From Clostridium muellerianum (GTDB lineage: Bacteria > Bacillota > Clostridia > Clostridiales > Clostridiaceae): 64,000 bases of DNA. Shown here piece by piece: positions 8,635 through 17,191 of the stretch (positions are counted from its first letter, which is position 1; every line of letters begins with the position of its first letter). The notes beneath the pieces are model-generated. The model was not told where the DNA came from. It searched no databases and was given only the letters and a program-made list of their open reading frames with translations. The position numbers were made by a program, and so were the translations under genes. The stretch lies in contig NZ_JABBNI010000067.1 of NCBI RefSeq assembly GCF_012926525.1, positions 1 through 64,000 of the forward strand, in the 5' to 3' direction.

Positions 8635-11103
8635 ATGAAAAAATTAAAGTTTAGAACAAATTCAAGGCATATTAGTCAGTTGGGACGAGAACTTGTGACA
8701 GATTTTGTGACAGCTCTTGTTGAACTTATAAAAAATTCTTATGATGCTGATGCTTATGGAGTAAAGATAATTTTAGATAAACCTAATACACCAGATAGCA
8801 AAATAATTCTTATTGATACTGGTTCTGGTATGACTCAAGAAGATTTTGAAAATAAATGGATGGTAATAGGAACTAATAATAAGGTCACAGAGCCTTTTTC
8901 TATAAAAGGAAGAAAAAAAGCTGGCAAAAAGGGTATTGGACGATTTTCAGTAGAAAGAATTGCAGAAAAAGTAAGTATATATTCTTTTACTAGTAATGAA
9001 GAACCTTTTAAAGTAAATATTAACTGGAATAGCTTTGAAGATATAAATATTTCATCATTAATCCAAAGAATTAATATTTTAAAAGATCATGAAGATCCAT
9101 CAGCTGCAAAGTTTATTTGCAGTCAAATAGAATACTTTTTTCTCACAAACAAGGTTGATAAAGAGGATAAAGATTTAGTAGCTGCTTTGCTAAAGAAAAA
9201 AGAACTTAAGTATTCTATGTTTTATAATCAAGAGTTCCTTGATATTTTAAAAAATGATATTGTGCCTATACTTAAAAAATATGAAGATATTGAACAGTTA
9301 GTTGAAGAAGTAGAAAGTTCATTAGAGATTATTGATCCTAAAGAAGATGTAATTGTTTATAACTTACTTAATGATATTTATCAAAAATATAATTTAAATA
9401 CACCACAAACGGGCATGATTTTAGTAATGAAAGGGTTAAGAGATCAATGGAAGCAAAAGGATATTGATAAACTGCAAAAAGAGTTAAGGTTATTAGTTGC
9501 GCCAGATTTGATTGAAAAAGATCCATTTAAAATAGAATTAGTTGCACCAGAGTTTCAAATTGATGATATTATTTTAGTAAATGAAATATTAGATTTGAAG
9601 TATGCTAAAGTTGAAGCAAAAATATATAATAATGGAAAAAAAGTACATATATGTTATAATGATAGGGATGGTAAAAGTGATTTAATTGAAGAGGTTTCAG
9701 AGGAACCTTATCTTTGCGGAGATATAGATGCTGAAATATATTTCTTTTTACGTGACTCTAATAATCTTACAAATGCAGGTGCAGGATACAATTTTAGATT
9801 TGCACAAAAAATGTTGGATACTTATTGTGGAATTAAAATTTATCGTGATAGCTTTAGAGTAAAACCTTATGGTGATATTGGAAATGATTGGCTATTCCTT
9901 GATCAAAAGAAAGTAAAAGATACACATGGCTATTTAGTTGGTAACAATCAGGTTATTGGAGTAATTAAGATTAGTGATATCACAAATCCATTACTAGTAG
10001 ATGCTACAAATAGGGAAGGAATAATTGAAAATGAAGCTTACGAACAATTAAAACATTTTATAACCCGTTGTACTAATTTAATTAGTGATGTCAGAAGAAA
10101 GGCTTATTTGGAAAAGCAAGAAAGAGAAAGAATATTAGAAGAACAGAAATCTAAAATAGATGATCAATTTAATAATGTAAAGCAACAATATCAGAGTAAT
10201 TCCTTTGTTAAGCAAATTGAAGAAGTTACAAAAGTAGTTAATAAAGAAGATATTCCTAAAAAGTTGGAAATTTTAGTAAAGGCTTATATTGAAGATTCAG
10301 AAAGAAAAAAATCTGATATTCAAAAATTACAGCTAGATTATGACAAACATTATAATGATACTAAAAAAATGTATCAAGAAAAAATTAATTTTCAAGAAAG
10401 TGAATTGAATCTTTATAAAAATTTAGCTTCACTTGGAATGTTAACAGGGTCTTTTGGACATGAGACAAGTGATATTGTTAGTAGGATTCAAACAAGTATT
10501 CACCTCGCCAATATTTACTTAGATATAAATAGTGAAAAAGAAAAAATTAAAGATATTATTGAAATTGTTAACGATGATTTTAAAAGAATATATTCTTATA
10601 GCAACCTTATAGTTAATTTCTTAAGAAAAAGAAAACGAGAATCTAGGGTAGATGTAGAATTAGATACTGTATTAAAAGAAGTATGTGGATTCTATAGTAA
10701 TATTGTAGCATCATTTGATGTTGAATTAAAGTATCATTGCCAAGAAGGAATTACCTTTTTTATGAAACAAATAGATTTAGAATCTATTATTATAAATATG
10801 ATAACAAATGCCTTTGAGCAAGTAAAGGGAAGAACAAAACGTATAATTCAGATTGAAATTAAACAAAGTATTTCACATATTATTTTGAACTTTGAGGATT
10901 CTGGTAATGGAGTACCAAAAGGAAAAGAAAATGATATATTTAGACCTTTTGAAACAACAAAAGAAGAAGGAATTGGATTGGGTTTGAATATTGTAAAAGA
11001 CATTGTTGAAAACTATAATGGAGAAATAAAAGTTGAAAGATCAGAAGCTCTGTTGGGAGCAAAATTTATAGTTTTATTTCCTAAAGGAGGTAGTGATGAA
11101 TGA
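8635..11103 (+). CDS. Dual GHKL ATPase / histidine kinase
   Basis: 822 aa. The N-terminal GHKL ATPase resembles MORC/Hsp90-type domains: N-box ELIKNSYDADA near residue 28, DTGSGMT near 60, GKKGIGRFSVERI near 100. A middle region of about 400 residues follows, then a coiled coil (about 480-600) and a histidine-kinase core. That core has an H-box LGMLTGSFGHETSD (His near 608), N-box MITNAFEQ near 720, EDSGNGVP near 753 and GIGLGLNIV near 780. No membrane segments are visible, so it is cytosolic. The stop overlaps the next gene's ATG by 4 bases, indicating coupled translation with its likely receiver partner. I infer that the N-terminal ATPase senses DNA or another intracellular cue. Confidence 0.85.
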   Translation: MKKLKFRTNSRHISQLGRELVTDFVTALVELIKNSYDADAYGVKIILDKPNTPDSKIILIDTGSGMTQEDFENKWMVIGTNNKVTEPFSIKGRKKAGKKGIGRFSVERIAEKVSIYSFTSNEEPFKVNINWNSFEDINISSLIQRINILKDHEDPSAAKFICSQIEYFFLTNKVDKEDKDLVAALLKKKELKYSMFYNQEFLDILKNDIVPILKKYEDIEQLVEEVESSLEIIDPKEDVIVYNLLNDIYQKYNLNTPQTGMILVMKGLRDQWKQKDIDKLQKELRLLVAPDLIEKDPFKIELVAPEFQIDDIILVNEILDLKYAKVEAKIYNNGKKVHICYNDRDGKSDLIEEVSEEPYLCGDIDAEIYFFLRDSNNLTNAGAGYNFRFAQKMLDTYCGIKIYRDSFRVKPYGDIGNDWLFLDQKKVKDTHGYLVGNNQVIGVIKISDITNPLLVDATNREGIIENEAYEQLKHFITRCTNLISDVRRKAYLEKQERERILEEQKSKIDDQFNNVKQQYQSNSFVKQIEEVTKVVNKEDIPKKLEILVKAYIEDSERKKSDIQKLQLDYDKHYNDTKKMYQEKINFQESELNLYKNLASLGMLTGSFGHETSDIVSRIQTSIHLANIYLDINSEKEKIKDIIEIVNDDFKRIYSYSNLIVNFLRKRKRESRVDVELDTVLKEVCGFYSNIVASFDVELKYHCQEGITFFMKQIDLESIIINMITNAFEQVKGRTKRIIQIEIKQSISHIILNFEDSGNGVPKGKENDIFRPFETTKEEGIGLGLNIVKDIVENYNGEIKVERSEALLGAKFIVLFPKGGSDE

Positions 11104-11597
11104 TTAAAAAGTTAAAAGGTCTTTTTATAGAAGATGAGGTTGCGAATATTAAAATATATACCGAATTATTTGCTTTAGAAGGTTTAGAACTAGAATGTCT
11201 TGACAAACTTCCTGAAAACTTGGAAAGGTTTTATGATATTGTATTAGAAAAGAATGTTGATTTTTTAATAATTGATTATCATCTAGATAAACAAGTTACA
11301 TATAAGGGAATAGATGTATTACGAGAAATACGAAAATCAGATAGCACTATATATGCTGTATTACTTACAAATTATCAGTTAGAGGATTTTGCTGACCAAT
11401 TTGGTGATTATGATTATGAATTAAAAAAAGATACAATTGTGGAGAGATATAAAGATGTAGCCGAGAAAATAAAGAGAGCATGCGAACTACGAAAGGAGAA
11501 TTTAATTTATAAGTCAATTGATGGGCAGCAATCAGAAGAATCGGATACAATAAAATTATTGAGAGAAATTAGTTCAAAACTAGATACTAAAGAATGA
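11100..11597 (+). CDS. Stand-alone response-regulator receiver protein
   Basis: 165 aa. The receiver motifs are present: acidic pocket E11-D12, phosphoacceptor D59 in LIIDYHLD, T90 in LLTNY and K109 in ELKKD. After about residue 120 only a polar, probably helical tail remains (QQSEESDTIKLLREISSKLDTKE), so there is no DNA-binding output domain. Coupled by a 4-bp overlap to the kinase gene, it is the natural acceptor of its phosphate and probably acts by protein contact, for example on the HNH nuclease encoded 16 bases downstream. Confidence 0.85.
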   Translation: MIKKLKGLFIEDEVANIKIYTELFALEGLELECLDKLPENLERFYDIVLEKNVDFLIIDYHLDKQVTYKGIDVLREIRKSDSTIYAVLLTNYQLEDFADQFGDYDYELKKDTIVERYKDVAEKIKRACELRKENLIYKSIDGQQSEESDTIKLLREISSKLDTKE

Positions 11598-11613
11598 TTG
11601 GAGGGAAATATGC

Positions 11614-12561
11614 ATGGAGTATCATAGGAAAAATAGGTGGGCAAATTATGGAACTATTAAATGTAAGGAGTATTTAAGAAACGATTTTTCACATGAATGT
11701 GCTTATTGTAAAATACAAGAAAAAGAAGTAGGATTAGTTGATTCGGCATACTTTGAAATAGACCATTTTAGACCACAATCAGATGATGATCCAAAATTCA
11801 ATCCACATTTATATAATAATCTATATTATTCTTGCGAGAAATGTAACAGCGAAAAAAGTGATACATGGAGTAAAATGCTATTGGATCCATGTCAGGATGA
11901 AATATTTTCTGGATCAAATCCACCAATATTAGGTGGATACAATCCAGAATTTCTTTATAAATATAAGGGAGCAAATGATCGAGGCGAATTTTATATTAAT
12001 ACGTTTAAACTTAATTCTAGACATCATATTAGAATCAGAAAACGTAGAGTTGATAGAAATAATAATATTAGAATTATAGATAAGTTAGTTGATGAAATTT
12101 TGCAGAAGTTTTCTAATAAAAAAGATACAGGGAATCTACATGAATTAATTAAACAACTAGATAATTTACGTTTGGATAAGAAAAGAGAACTTTCTAAGTT
12201 GTCTGAAAATGAGAATTTCGAGTTAGTTGAAGAACATCTTTTAAAGCATAATATTAAAAGTAGTATTGTTTTTGAAGAATATAATATGGATATTAAAATT
12301 AAAGTGGGAGAATACAGTTGTTATTGTGAGTTATGTATTGATGATTCACAAAATGATAAAGAAGAAAAATTAAAATTTATAGATAAAGAAAGATTAGAAA
12401 CGTGGTATAAAAGGCTAAGCTATAAATTTGGTATATTGTATTATTATCCTAAGTTGGACAAACTATATTTCTATCCAATATCAAATAATATAAGTAAGGA
12501 TGATTTAAGTAAATTTGGAACTAAAAAGCAAATTAAGTTAACTAGTGAGTTATTAATTTAA
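11614..12561 (+). CDS. HNH endonuclease (PtuB-like arrangement)
   Basis: 315 aa. The N-terminal domain has C29-x2-C32, the HNH core EIDHFRPQ (E48, D50, H51), N69 and C74-x2-C77-N78 with K81: a zinc-bound HNH nuclease of the type seen in Septu PtuB and related defence effectors. The remaining 230 residues are Lys/Glu-rich without a motif I recognise. GGAGGG lies 8 bases before the ATG at 11614. An ATG at 11610 would stop after five codons and is rejected. As the last gene of the operon it is the most plausible effector, cutting DNA when the upstream sensor fires. Confidence 0.85.
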   Translation: MEYHRKNRWANYGTIKCKEYLRNDFSHECAYCKIQEKEVGLVDSAYFEIDHFRPQSDDDPKFNPHLYNNLYYSCEKCNSEKSDTWSKMLLDPCQDEIFSGSNPPILGGYNPEFLYKYKGANDRGEFYINTFKLNSRHHIRIRKRRVDRNNNIRIIDKLVDEILQKFSNKKDTGNLHELIKQLDNLRLDKKRELSKLSENENFELVEEHLLKHNIKSSIVFEEYNMDIKIKVGEYSCYCELCIDDSQNDKEEKLKFIDKERLETWYKRLSYKFGILYYYPKLDKLYFYPISNNISKDDLSKFGTKKQIKLTSELLI

Positions 12562-12732
12562 TTGTAGAAAAATTAATGAATTTACTAGGTGTAAAATATG
12601 TTTAAGAAAAGATTACCATGGTTTAAAATTGTACAAGTGTATAGATAGAATTAAAGCAATCTCGGACATTATATATGCCTGAGATAAGGGACAGTTTCTC
12701 GTGTAAAAATATCTTGTCACTTTTAATTATAA

Positions 12733-12762
12733 CCACCGATTTAGTAATGTCGGTGGCTTTGT
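12733..12762 (+). terminator. Rho-independent terminator after the HNH operon
   Basis: CCACCGA and TCGGTGG form a 7-bp GC-rich stem with a 10-base loop, followed by CTTTGTT. It lies about 170 bases after the HNH stop codon and can close the 6082-12561 operon. Confidence 0.65.
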
Positions 12763-12912
12763 TCATACCTTCTCTAAAAAATTAGCCTGTGGTACATAAA
12801 GAACATTTAATTTATATCCTCTATTATTTAATATCTGTGCCTTTATCATTGCAAGTTCAGTATGTGCAACTAGTATAGTAGCTATATTAGCAAGGAGATA
12901 ATTTTCAATCAT
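12763..12912 (-). other. Possible 49-aa reading frame of unknown origin
   Basis: An ATG at 12912 opens MIENYLLANIATILVAHTEL, continues through GYKLNVLYVPQANFLEKV and stops at 12763. The composition is protein-like, but there is no ribosome site and the start lies inside the dispersed repeat. Equivalent frames from other repeat copies (16965, 29699) diverge after a few codons. It is probably a gene remnant read from the repeat; I do not recognise the source. Confidence 0.25.
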
Positions 12913-13022
12913 ATCCTAAGGCCCCTGGGTGTAAAAAGTGGAAATTAAAAAGTGAGTCTAGCAAAGCCTGCCCTCACAAAAGAGACAGGCACTTGTAAGG
13001 AAATGTAAGATATAAACAATGA
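12890..13022. repeat. Dispersed repeat modules beta and alpha, copy A
   Basis: Beta module: an imperfect hairpin AAGGAGATAATT...AATCATATCCTAAG, then GCCCCTGG and GTGTAAAAAGTGGAAATT. Alpha module: from AGTGAGTCTAGCAAAGC through CAGGCACTTGTAAGGAAATG to GTAAGATATAAAC. Related pairs or single modules recur near 16965, 17559, 21440, 27151, 29699 and 35198. Confidence 0.7.
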
Positions 13023-13075
13023 GTATCTACTAAAAAACTTTAAAATCGTTAATTTTAAGGAAAATTATTATAGTT

Positions 13076-13618
13076 TTACAACTTTTCTGCCAGAGCAGTT
13101 GCTCGCTTACATCCATCTGTTTTGTGAATATCTCCGGCCAGCCATACACCGGGAACTAAAACTTCTCCAATCATTTTCCATTTCAGATATGCTGCACTTC
13201 GTTCAATGGGAACACGAATACCATCTAGTACAGACATATCATCTTCTTCACAACATCCAAGTAAAATACATTCCTTGCCTGCAACCTTACGATCAGATAC
13301 CACAAAGCTATAAAGTTTATCAAGAATAGCCTTAAGAGGTGCAGGAACGGCATACCAATATACCGGAGTGGAAATAACAACAACATCTGCTTCAAGTATT
13401 GCTGGTGCAATTGTATTAAAATCATCATTATAGCTGCAGGCTTTTCCCGTCTGAAAACAGGTTTCACAGGCATTGCAGTGGCCAATCTGAAGAAAAGCAG
13501 CATCAAAACGCTGTACCTTATGACCTTTTTTCTTTGCAGTATCAATAAATGCCTCAGCCATCAGCATACTGTTTCCTGCTTTACGTGGACTACCTGTTAT
13601 TACTACAATTTTTTTCAT
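13076..13618 (-). CDS. Flavodoxin-fold NADPH-dependent FMN reductase
   Basis: 180 aa from ATG 13618. The FMN loop is GSPRKAGNSMLM near residue 8, followed by the CNACETCFQTGKAC cysteine cluster and the active-site stretch STPVYWYAVPAPLKAILDK typical of this family. It should reduce small electrophiles or quinones with NAD(P)H through FMN. It lies 4 bases downstream of an HxlR regulator and shares its operon, so it is likely induced by a compound it detoxifies. Base composition is less AT-rich than its left-hand neighbours. Confidence 0.85.
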   Translation of the reverse strand: MKKIVVITGSPRKAGNSMLMAEAFIDTAKKKGHKVQRFDAAFLQIGHCNACETCFQTGKACSYNDDFNTIAPAILEADVVVISTPVYWYAVPAPLKAILDKLYSFVVSDRKVAGKECILLGCCEEDDMSVLDGIRVPIERSAAYLKWKMIGEVLVPGVWLAGDIHKTDGCKRATALAEKL

Positions 13619-13622
13619 GATG

Positions 13623-13961
13623 TTACTCCTCCTTACGATTAACTTCTCCCCATTTGCAAAGACTGTCAAGAATTGGCAAAAGCGAATTTCCACGCTCAGT
13701 GAGGCTATATTCTACCTTGGGTGGAATCTGTGGATATTCTTTGCGAAACACTAGATGGTCAGTTTCCAGTTCTTTCAGTGTTGTACTCAGCATCTTAAAA
13801 GAAATATAGGGGATATATTTCTTCATTTCATTAAAACGAACAGTTCCATATTCTGCAAGGCAGTAAAGGACAATAATTTTGAACTTACCGTTTATGCGAG
13901 ATAAGGTATAGCTAAAATCTGTATCTTCCAGTTCTCGTCGTATTTGTTCGGCACGATTCAT
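13623..13961 (-). CDS. HxlR family winged-helix regulator
   Basis: 112 aa from ATG 13961. Key segments: SRINGKFKIIVLYCLAEYG, RFNEMKKYIPYISFKMLSTT (recognition helix) and LVFRKEYPQIPPKVEYSLTERG (wing), all characteristic of HxlR/YodB proteins that sense reactive electrophiles. No conserved N-terminal cysteine of the YodB type is visible. It is co-transcribed with the flavodoxin-fold reductase and is presumably its regulator. Confidence 0.85.
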   Translation of the reverse strand: MNRAEQIRRELEDTDFSYTLSRINGKFKIIVLYCLAEYGTVRFNEMKKYIPYISFKMLSTTLKELETDHLVFRKEYPQIPPKVEYSLTERGNSLLPILDSLCKWGEVNRKEE

Positions 13962-14132
13962 ATTTATTCTCCTTTCCTTCCAATGTCTCAATTATGTTCT
14001 ATAAAAAAATATGACAAAGAGCAACTTGAAAACTGTAGGAAGCTCTTTAGCATAAGATATGTGTTGCAAGCTATTCCAATTACTTTGTGCCTTTAGTTTA
14101 GCAAAGATTGGAAGCTTAAGCAAGTACGCACT

Positions 14133-14155
14133 TTTTCTTCATATACTGAAGAAAA
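14133..14155. promoter_or_regulatory. Inverted repeat upstream of the DUF1848 gene
   Basis: TTTTCTTCA-TATAC-TGAAGAAAA is a perfect 9-bp dyad. It lies between GTACGCACTTTTT and GTATTGCTGATACTTTTT in the spacer between the divergent HxlR and DUF1848 genes. It could be an operator or a short hairpin; which regulator uses it is unknown. Confidence 0.4.
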
Positions 14156-14225
14156 GGTAAGTATTGCTGATACTTTTTTCATGTGTTATACTCGCTGTAA
14201 GAAAATGCGTGAAAGGAGGAACTTC

Positions 14226-15200
14226 ATGATTATTAATACTGGAGGACGAACAGATATTGTACAATACTATACAAAATGGTTACTAAAGCGTTTTGAAGAA
14301 GGATACGTATATTCCCGCAATCCGTTGTTTCCAAGTAAAGTAACGAGATATGAATTGACATCGGATAAAGTGGACTGTGTAGTGTTCTGTTCCAAAAATT
14401 ATAAGCCTATTCTTTCTTATATTAGGCATATAAATGATGGGTTCCATACGTATTTTTATTATACTATTACAGCTTATGGGAAGGATGTGGAACCTGGAGT
14501 TCCTTCAATTGAAGAGAGTATGAATACGTTAATTGAACTGTCACAGCTTGTGGGAAAACAAAAGGTGGCTTGGCGATATGATCCGATACTGCTTACAGAA
14601 AAATATACCATTCAAACCCATCTTGAAACCTTTGAAAACATGGCAAAGAGATTGTCTCCATATGTTGAACGGTGCATTTTCAGCTTTGTGGAGATGTATA
14701 AAAAGCTGGAATACAATATGCTGGAGCTGGTTTCGCTGACCGATATAGACAAGCAACAACTGGCGAAGGGGTTAGGAAAAATTGCAGCAAAGTATGGTTT
14801 GTATATTCAGACATGTGGTACAAATGGAGATTTTCAGCAATACGGTATCCATCCATCTGGCTGTATGACATTGAAGATTTTGGGAGAGGCCAACAGCATT
14901 GTATTCAGGGAATTGAAGCATAAAGGAATGCGTCAAGGATGCCATTGTATCGAAAGTCGGGATATTGGTGCTTATGATACCTGTATGAATGGTTGCAAAT
15001 ATTGCTATGCTAATAAACGTCCGGAAAAGGCTTTTGAAAATTTCCAATATCATGACTCGGAGTCACCTTTATTGCTAGGGCATTTGAAGGATACTGATAT
15101 GGTGAAAAGCGGCTTGCAGAAAAGTTTTTTAGTGAAAGATGTTGTGTGTGGACAGCTGGAATTTGAGATGGAGGAAAAGAATGAAACCGATTATCAATGA
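14226..15200 (+). CDS. DUF1848 domain-containing protein
   Basis: 324 aa from ATG 14226 (GGAGG upstream); an earlier in-frame start at 14181 lacks a ribosome site. The N-terminus MIINTGGRTDIVQYYTKWLL is the DUF1848 signature, and the C-terminus carries CMNGCKYCYAN, a CxxxCxxC-type cluster that can hold an iron-sulfur centre. The biochemical role is unknown. Its end overlaps the next gene, a radical SAM protein, by 20 bases, and mutM follows, so the three genes form one operon with a probable DNA-repair theme. Confidence 0.85.
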   Translation: MIINTGGRTDIVQYYTKWLLKRFEEGYVYSRNPLFPSKVTRYELTSDKVDCVVFCSKNYKPILSYIRHINDGFHTYFYYTITAYGKDVEPGVPSIEESMNTLIELSQLVGKQKVAWRYDPILLTEKYTIQTHLETFENMAKRLSPYVERCIFSFVEMYKKLEYNMLELVSLTDIDKQQLAKGLGKIAAKYGLYIQTCGTNGDFQQYGIHPSGCMTLKILGEANSIVFRELKHKGMRQGCHCIESRDIGAYDTCMNGCKYCYANKRPEKAFENFQYHDSESPLLLGHLKDTDMVKSGLQKSFLVKDVVCGQLEFEMEEKNETDYQ

Positions 15201-16077
15201 AATATCAGTGAAGAGTGTACTAACGAAATCTAATTTACCTGTCAGTGATTACTCAGTCAATACCTATGTAGGCTGCACACATGCCTGCAAATATTGCTAT
15301 GCGTCTTTCATGAAACGTTTCACTAATCACCTGGAGCCATGGGGAGAATTTTTAGATGTGAAATATTGGCCAGACATCAGGAAGCCAGAGAAATATGCCG
15401 GAAAAGAACTGTTCTTCGGTTCAGTTACCGATCCTTATAATCCGCAGGAGGCGAAGTATCAGCGAACTCGCTCTCTATTGAAACAACTACAAGACAGTGG
15501 GATCAGGCTATCTATTGCAACGAAATCTGATTTGGTATTGCGGGATTTAGACTTAATCAGGACCTTTACAGATGCACGTGTCAGCTGGTCCATCAATACC
15601 CTGGATGAGACCTTTCGCTCCGACATGGACTGCGCTGTGAGCATTGAACGGCGGCTTGATGCCATGAAGCAATTCCATGATGCTGGAATTTGCACCACCT
15701 GCTTTATTTCACCCATTTTCCCAGGGATTACTGATGTTTCAGCAATTGTTAATAAAGTGAAAGACAAGTGTAACTTAATATGGCTTGAAAACTTTAATCT
15801 TCGTGGAAGTTATAAAACAGTCATTCTTGATTACATTCAACAGACGAGACCTGAGCTCATGCCATTGTATCGAGAAATATACCAATATGGAAATCGAAAC
15901 TATTGGGAGCTGCTTGATATGGAAATGCGTCAGTTGGCTAAAGAAAATGGATTACTATATCTAAGGGATGATGATTCTGTTAGATGCCAATTTAATGAAC
16001 CACCGATTATTGTTAATTATTTTTATCATGAAGAAATAAAGCAATCGGCAAAGAAAAAGAATAAGGAGGAACTATAA
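15181..16077 (+). CDS. Radical SAM protein, SPL-like
   Basis: 298 aa from ATG 15181, with GGAGG 5-10 bases upstream inside the preceding gene. The cluster motif GCTHACKYCYAS (CxxxCxxC) near residue 37 binds the 4Fe-4S centre. The segments FGSVTDPYNPQEAKYQRTR and LSIATKSDLVLRDLDLI are shared with the spore photoproduct lyase-like and Rv2578c-like group. It should cleave S-adenosylmethionine to a radical; the substrate is unknown. Overlap with DUF1848 and a 1-base gap before mutM mark a tight operon. Confidence 0.85.
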   Translation: MKPIINEISVKSVLTKSNLPVSDYSVNTYVGCTHACKYCYASFMKRFTNHLEPWGEFLDVKYWPDIRKPEKYAGKELFFGSVTDPYNPQEAKYQRTRSLLKQLQDSGIRLSIATKSDLVLRDLDLIRTFTDARVSWSINTLDETFRSDMDCAVSIERRLDAMKQFHDAGICTTCFISPIFPGITDVSAIVNKVKDKCNLIWLENFNLRGSYKTVILDYIQQTRPELMPLYREIYQYGNRNYWELLDMEMRQLAKENGLLYLRDDDSVRCQFNEPPIIVNYFYHEEIKQSAKKKNKEEL

Positions 16078-16078
16078 A

Positions 16079-16912
16079 ATGCCTGAATTGCCAGAGGTGG
16101 AAACGGTAAAACGTGTGCTTGAACCGCAAATTAAGGGACAAAAGATAAAGTATGTCGATATTAGTAATAAGCAAGTTATAGCTTATCCGGATGCAGAGGC
16201 TTTCTGTGATAATGTAATAGGTCAAACCATTGTAGGTATTAGACGTAGAGGAAAATTTTTGAACATTTTGTTTGAAAGCGGTGACCGAATGGTTTTGCAT
16301 TTGAGGATGACAGGGTGTCTACTTATCACTCCATCTGAATATGAAAAAGCGAAGCATACCCATGCTGTATTCTCTCTCAAAAACGGAAATGAACTCCGGT
16401 ATATTGATACTAGGAGGTTTGGCCGTTTTTGGTTTTTGAAAAAGGATGAGGAGGATACCTTTACGGGTATTGATAAACTGGGGCTGGAGCCCTTTGACAA
16501 GAATCTGACTGGGGAATACCTTCATAACTGTTTGTTAAAGAGGAAAAAGCCTATTAAAGAATGTTTGCTTGAACAGAGTATGGTGGCTGGAATAGGAAAT
16601 ATCTATGGAGATGAAATCCTGTTTGCAGCAGGCTTATGTCCCAGCCGTCCTGCAAATAGCCTTACATGGGAGGAATACCACAGACTTGCAAAGCAGATAT
16701 CAGTAACATTAGCATATTTCATCGAAAAGAATGCCATATCTCCAGAGGACTATCTTGCCGGAAAAGGTAAGGATTACAGAAACACACCGTATCTTAAAGT
16801 TTATGGTCATGAAAAAGAGAAATGCCTTGTGTGTGGACATGATTTAAAAAAAATCATACTTGCAGGCAGAAGTAGCGTGTTCTGTCCCAATTGTCAGAGA
16901 GAAACGCCATAA
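16079..16912 (+). CDS. mutM: Formamidopyrimidine-DNA glycosylase (MutM/Fpg)
   Basis: 277 aa, full length. It starts with the catalytic MPELPEVETVKR (P1 nucleophile after Met removal, E2). It continues with LHLRMTGCLL, the H2TH region SMVAGIGNIYGDEILFAAG and the C-terminal zinc finger CLVCGHDLKKIILAGRSSVFCPNC. The enzyme removes 8-oxoguanine and other oxidised purines and nicks the DNA backbone. Its position behind DUF1848 and an SPL-like radical SAM gene is unusual; housekeeping mutM normally lies near polA. It may therefore be a second, accessory copy acquired with its neighbours. Confidence 0.95.
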   Translation: MPELPEVETVKRVLEPQIKGQKIKYVDISNKQVIAYPDAEAFCDNVIGQTIVGIRRRGKFLNILFESGDRMVLHLRMTGCLLITPSEYEKAKHTHAVFSLKNGNELRYIDTRRFGRFWFLKKDEEDTFTGIDKLGLEPFDKNLTGEYLHNCLLKRKKPIKECLLEQSMVAGIGNIYGDEILFAAGLCPSRPANSLTWEEYHRLAKQISVTLAYFIEKNAISPEDYLAGKGKDYRNTPYLKVYGHEKEKCLVCGHDLKKIILAGRSSVFCPNCQRETP

Positions 16913-16964
16913 TGATAGTACTTAGGGAAGTAATCTATCATTCATTAACGATGCATACACCAAT

Positions 16965-17093
16965 AGCAAAGAGATGATTCTCAATCATATCCTAAGACCC
17001 CTGGAGTGTAAAAAGTGGAAATTAGCAAGTGAGTCCAGCAAAGACTGCCTTCACAAAGGGGTCAGGCACTTAAAAAAATGTAAGATATAAACA
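16965..17093. repeat. Dispersed repeat modules beta and alpha, copy B
   Basis: Beta: AAAGAGATGATTCTCAATCA, then CCTAAGACCCCTGGAGTG and TAAAAAGTGGAAATT. Alpha: AAGTGAGTCCAGCAAAGACT, then TCACAAAGGGGTCAGGCACT and ATGTAAGATATAAAC. It follows mutM and precedes the Rpn-type pseudogene. Confidence 0.7.
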
Positions 17094-17191
17094 AGGAGCG
17101 TATTTTAAAAAACTTGATTTAGAAGGTCAAAATTAAAAAAATATAATATTTATAAACATATACTTTTGATGTATAATAAACAGAATAAAAA

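Larger units (their letters stand above)
12562..13075. other. Intergenic region with terminator and repeats
   Basis: Between the HNH gene and a convergent reductase gene. It contains a terminator (12733-12762), a stop-bounded 49-aa minus-strand frame (12763-12912) and copies of two dispersed repeat modules (12890-13022). No other gene is supported. Confidence 0.6.

Noticed and set aside
14541-15053. Several 60-95-codon frames opposite DUF1848
   Set aside because: Antisense shadows of a gene with clear family motifs; no independent evidence.
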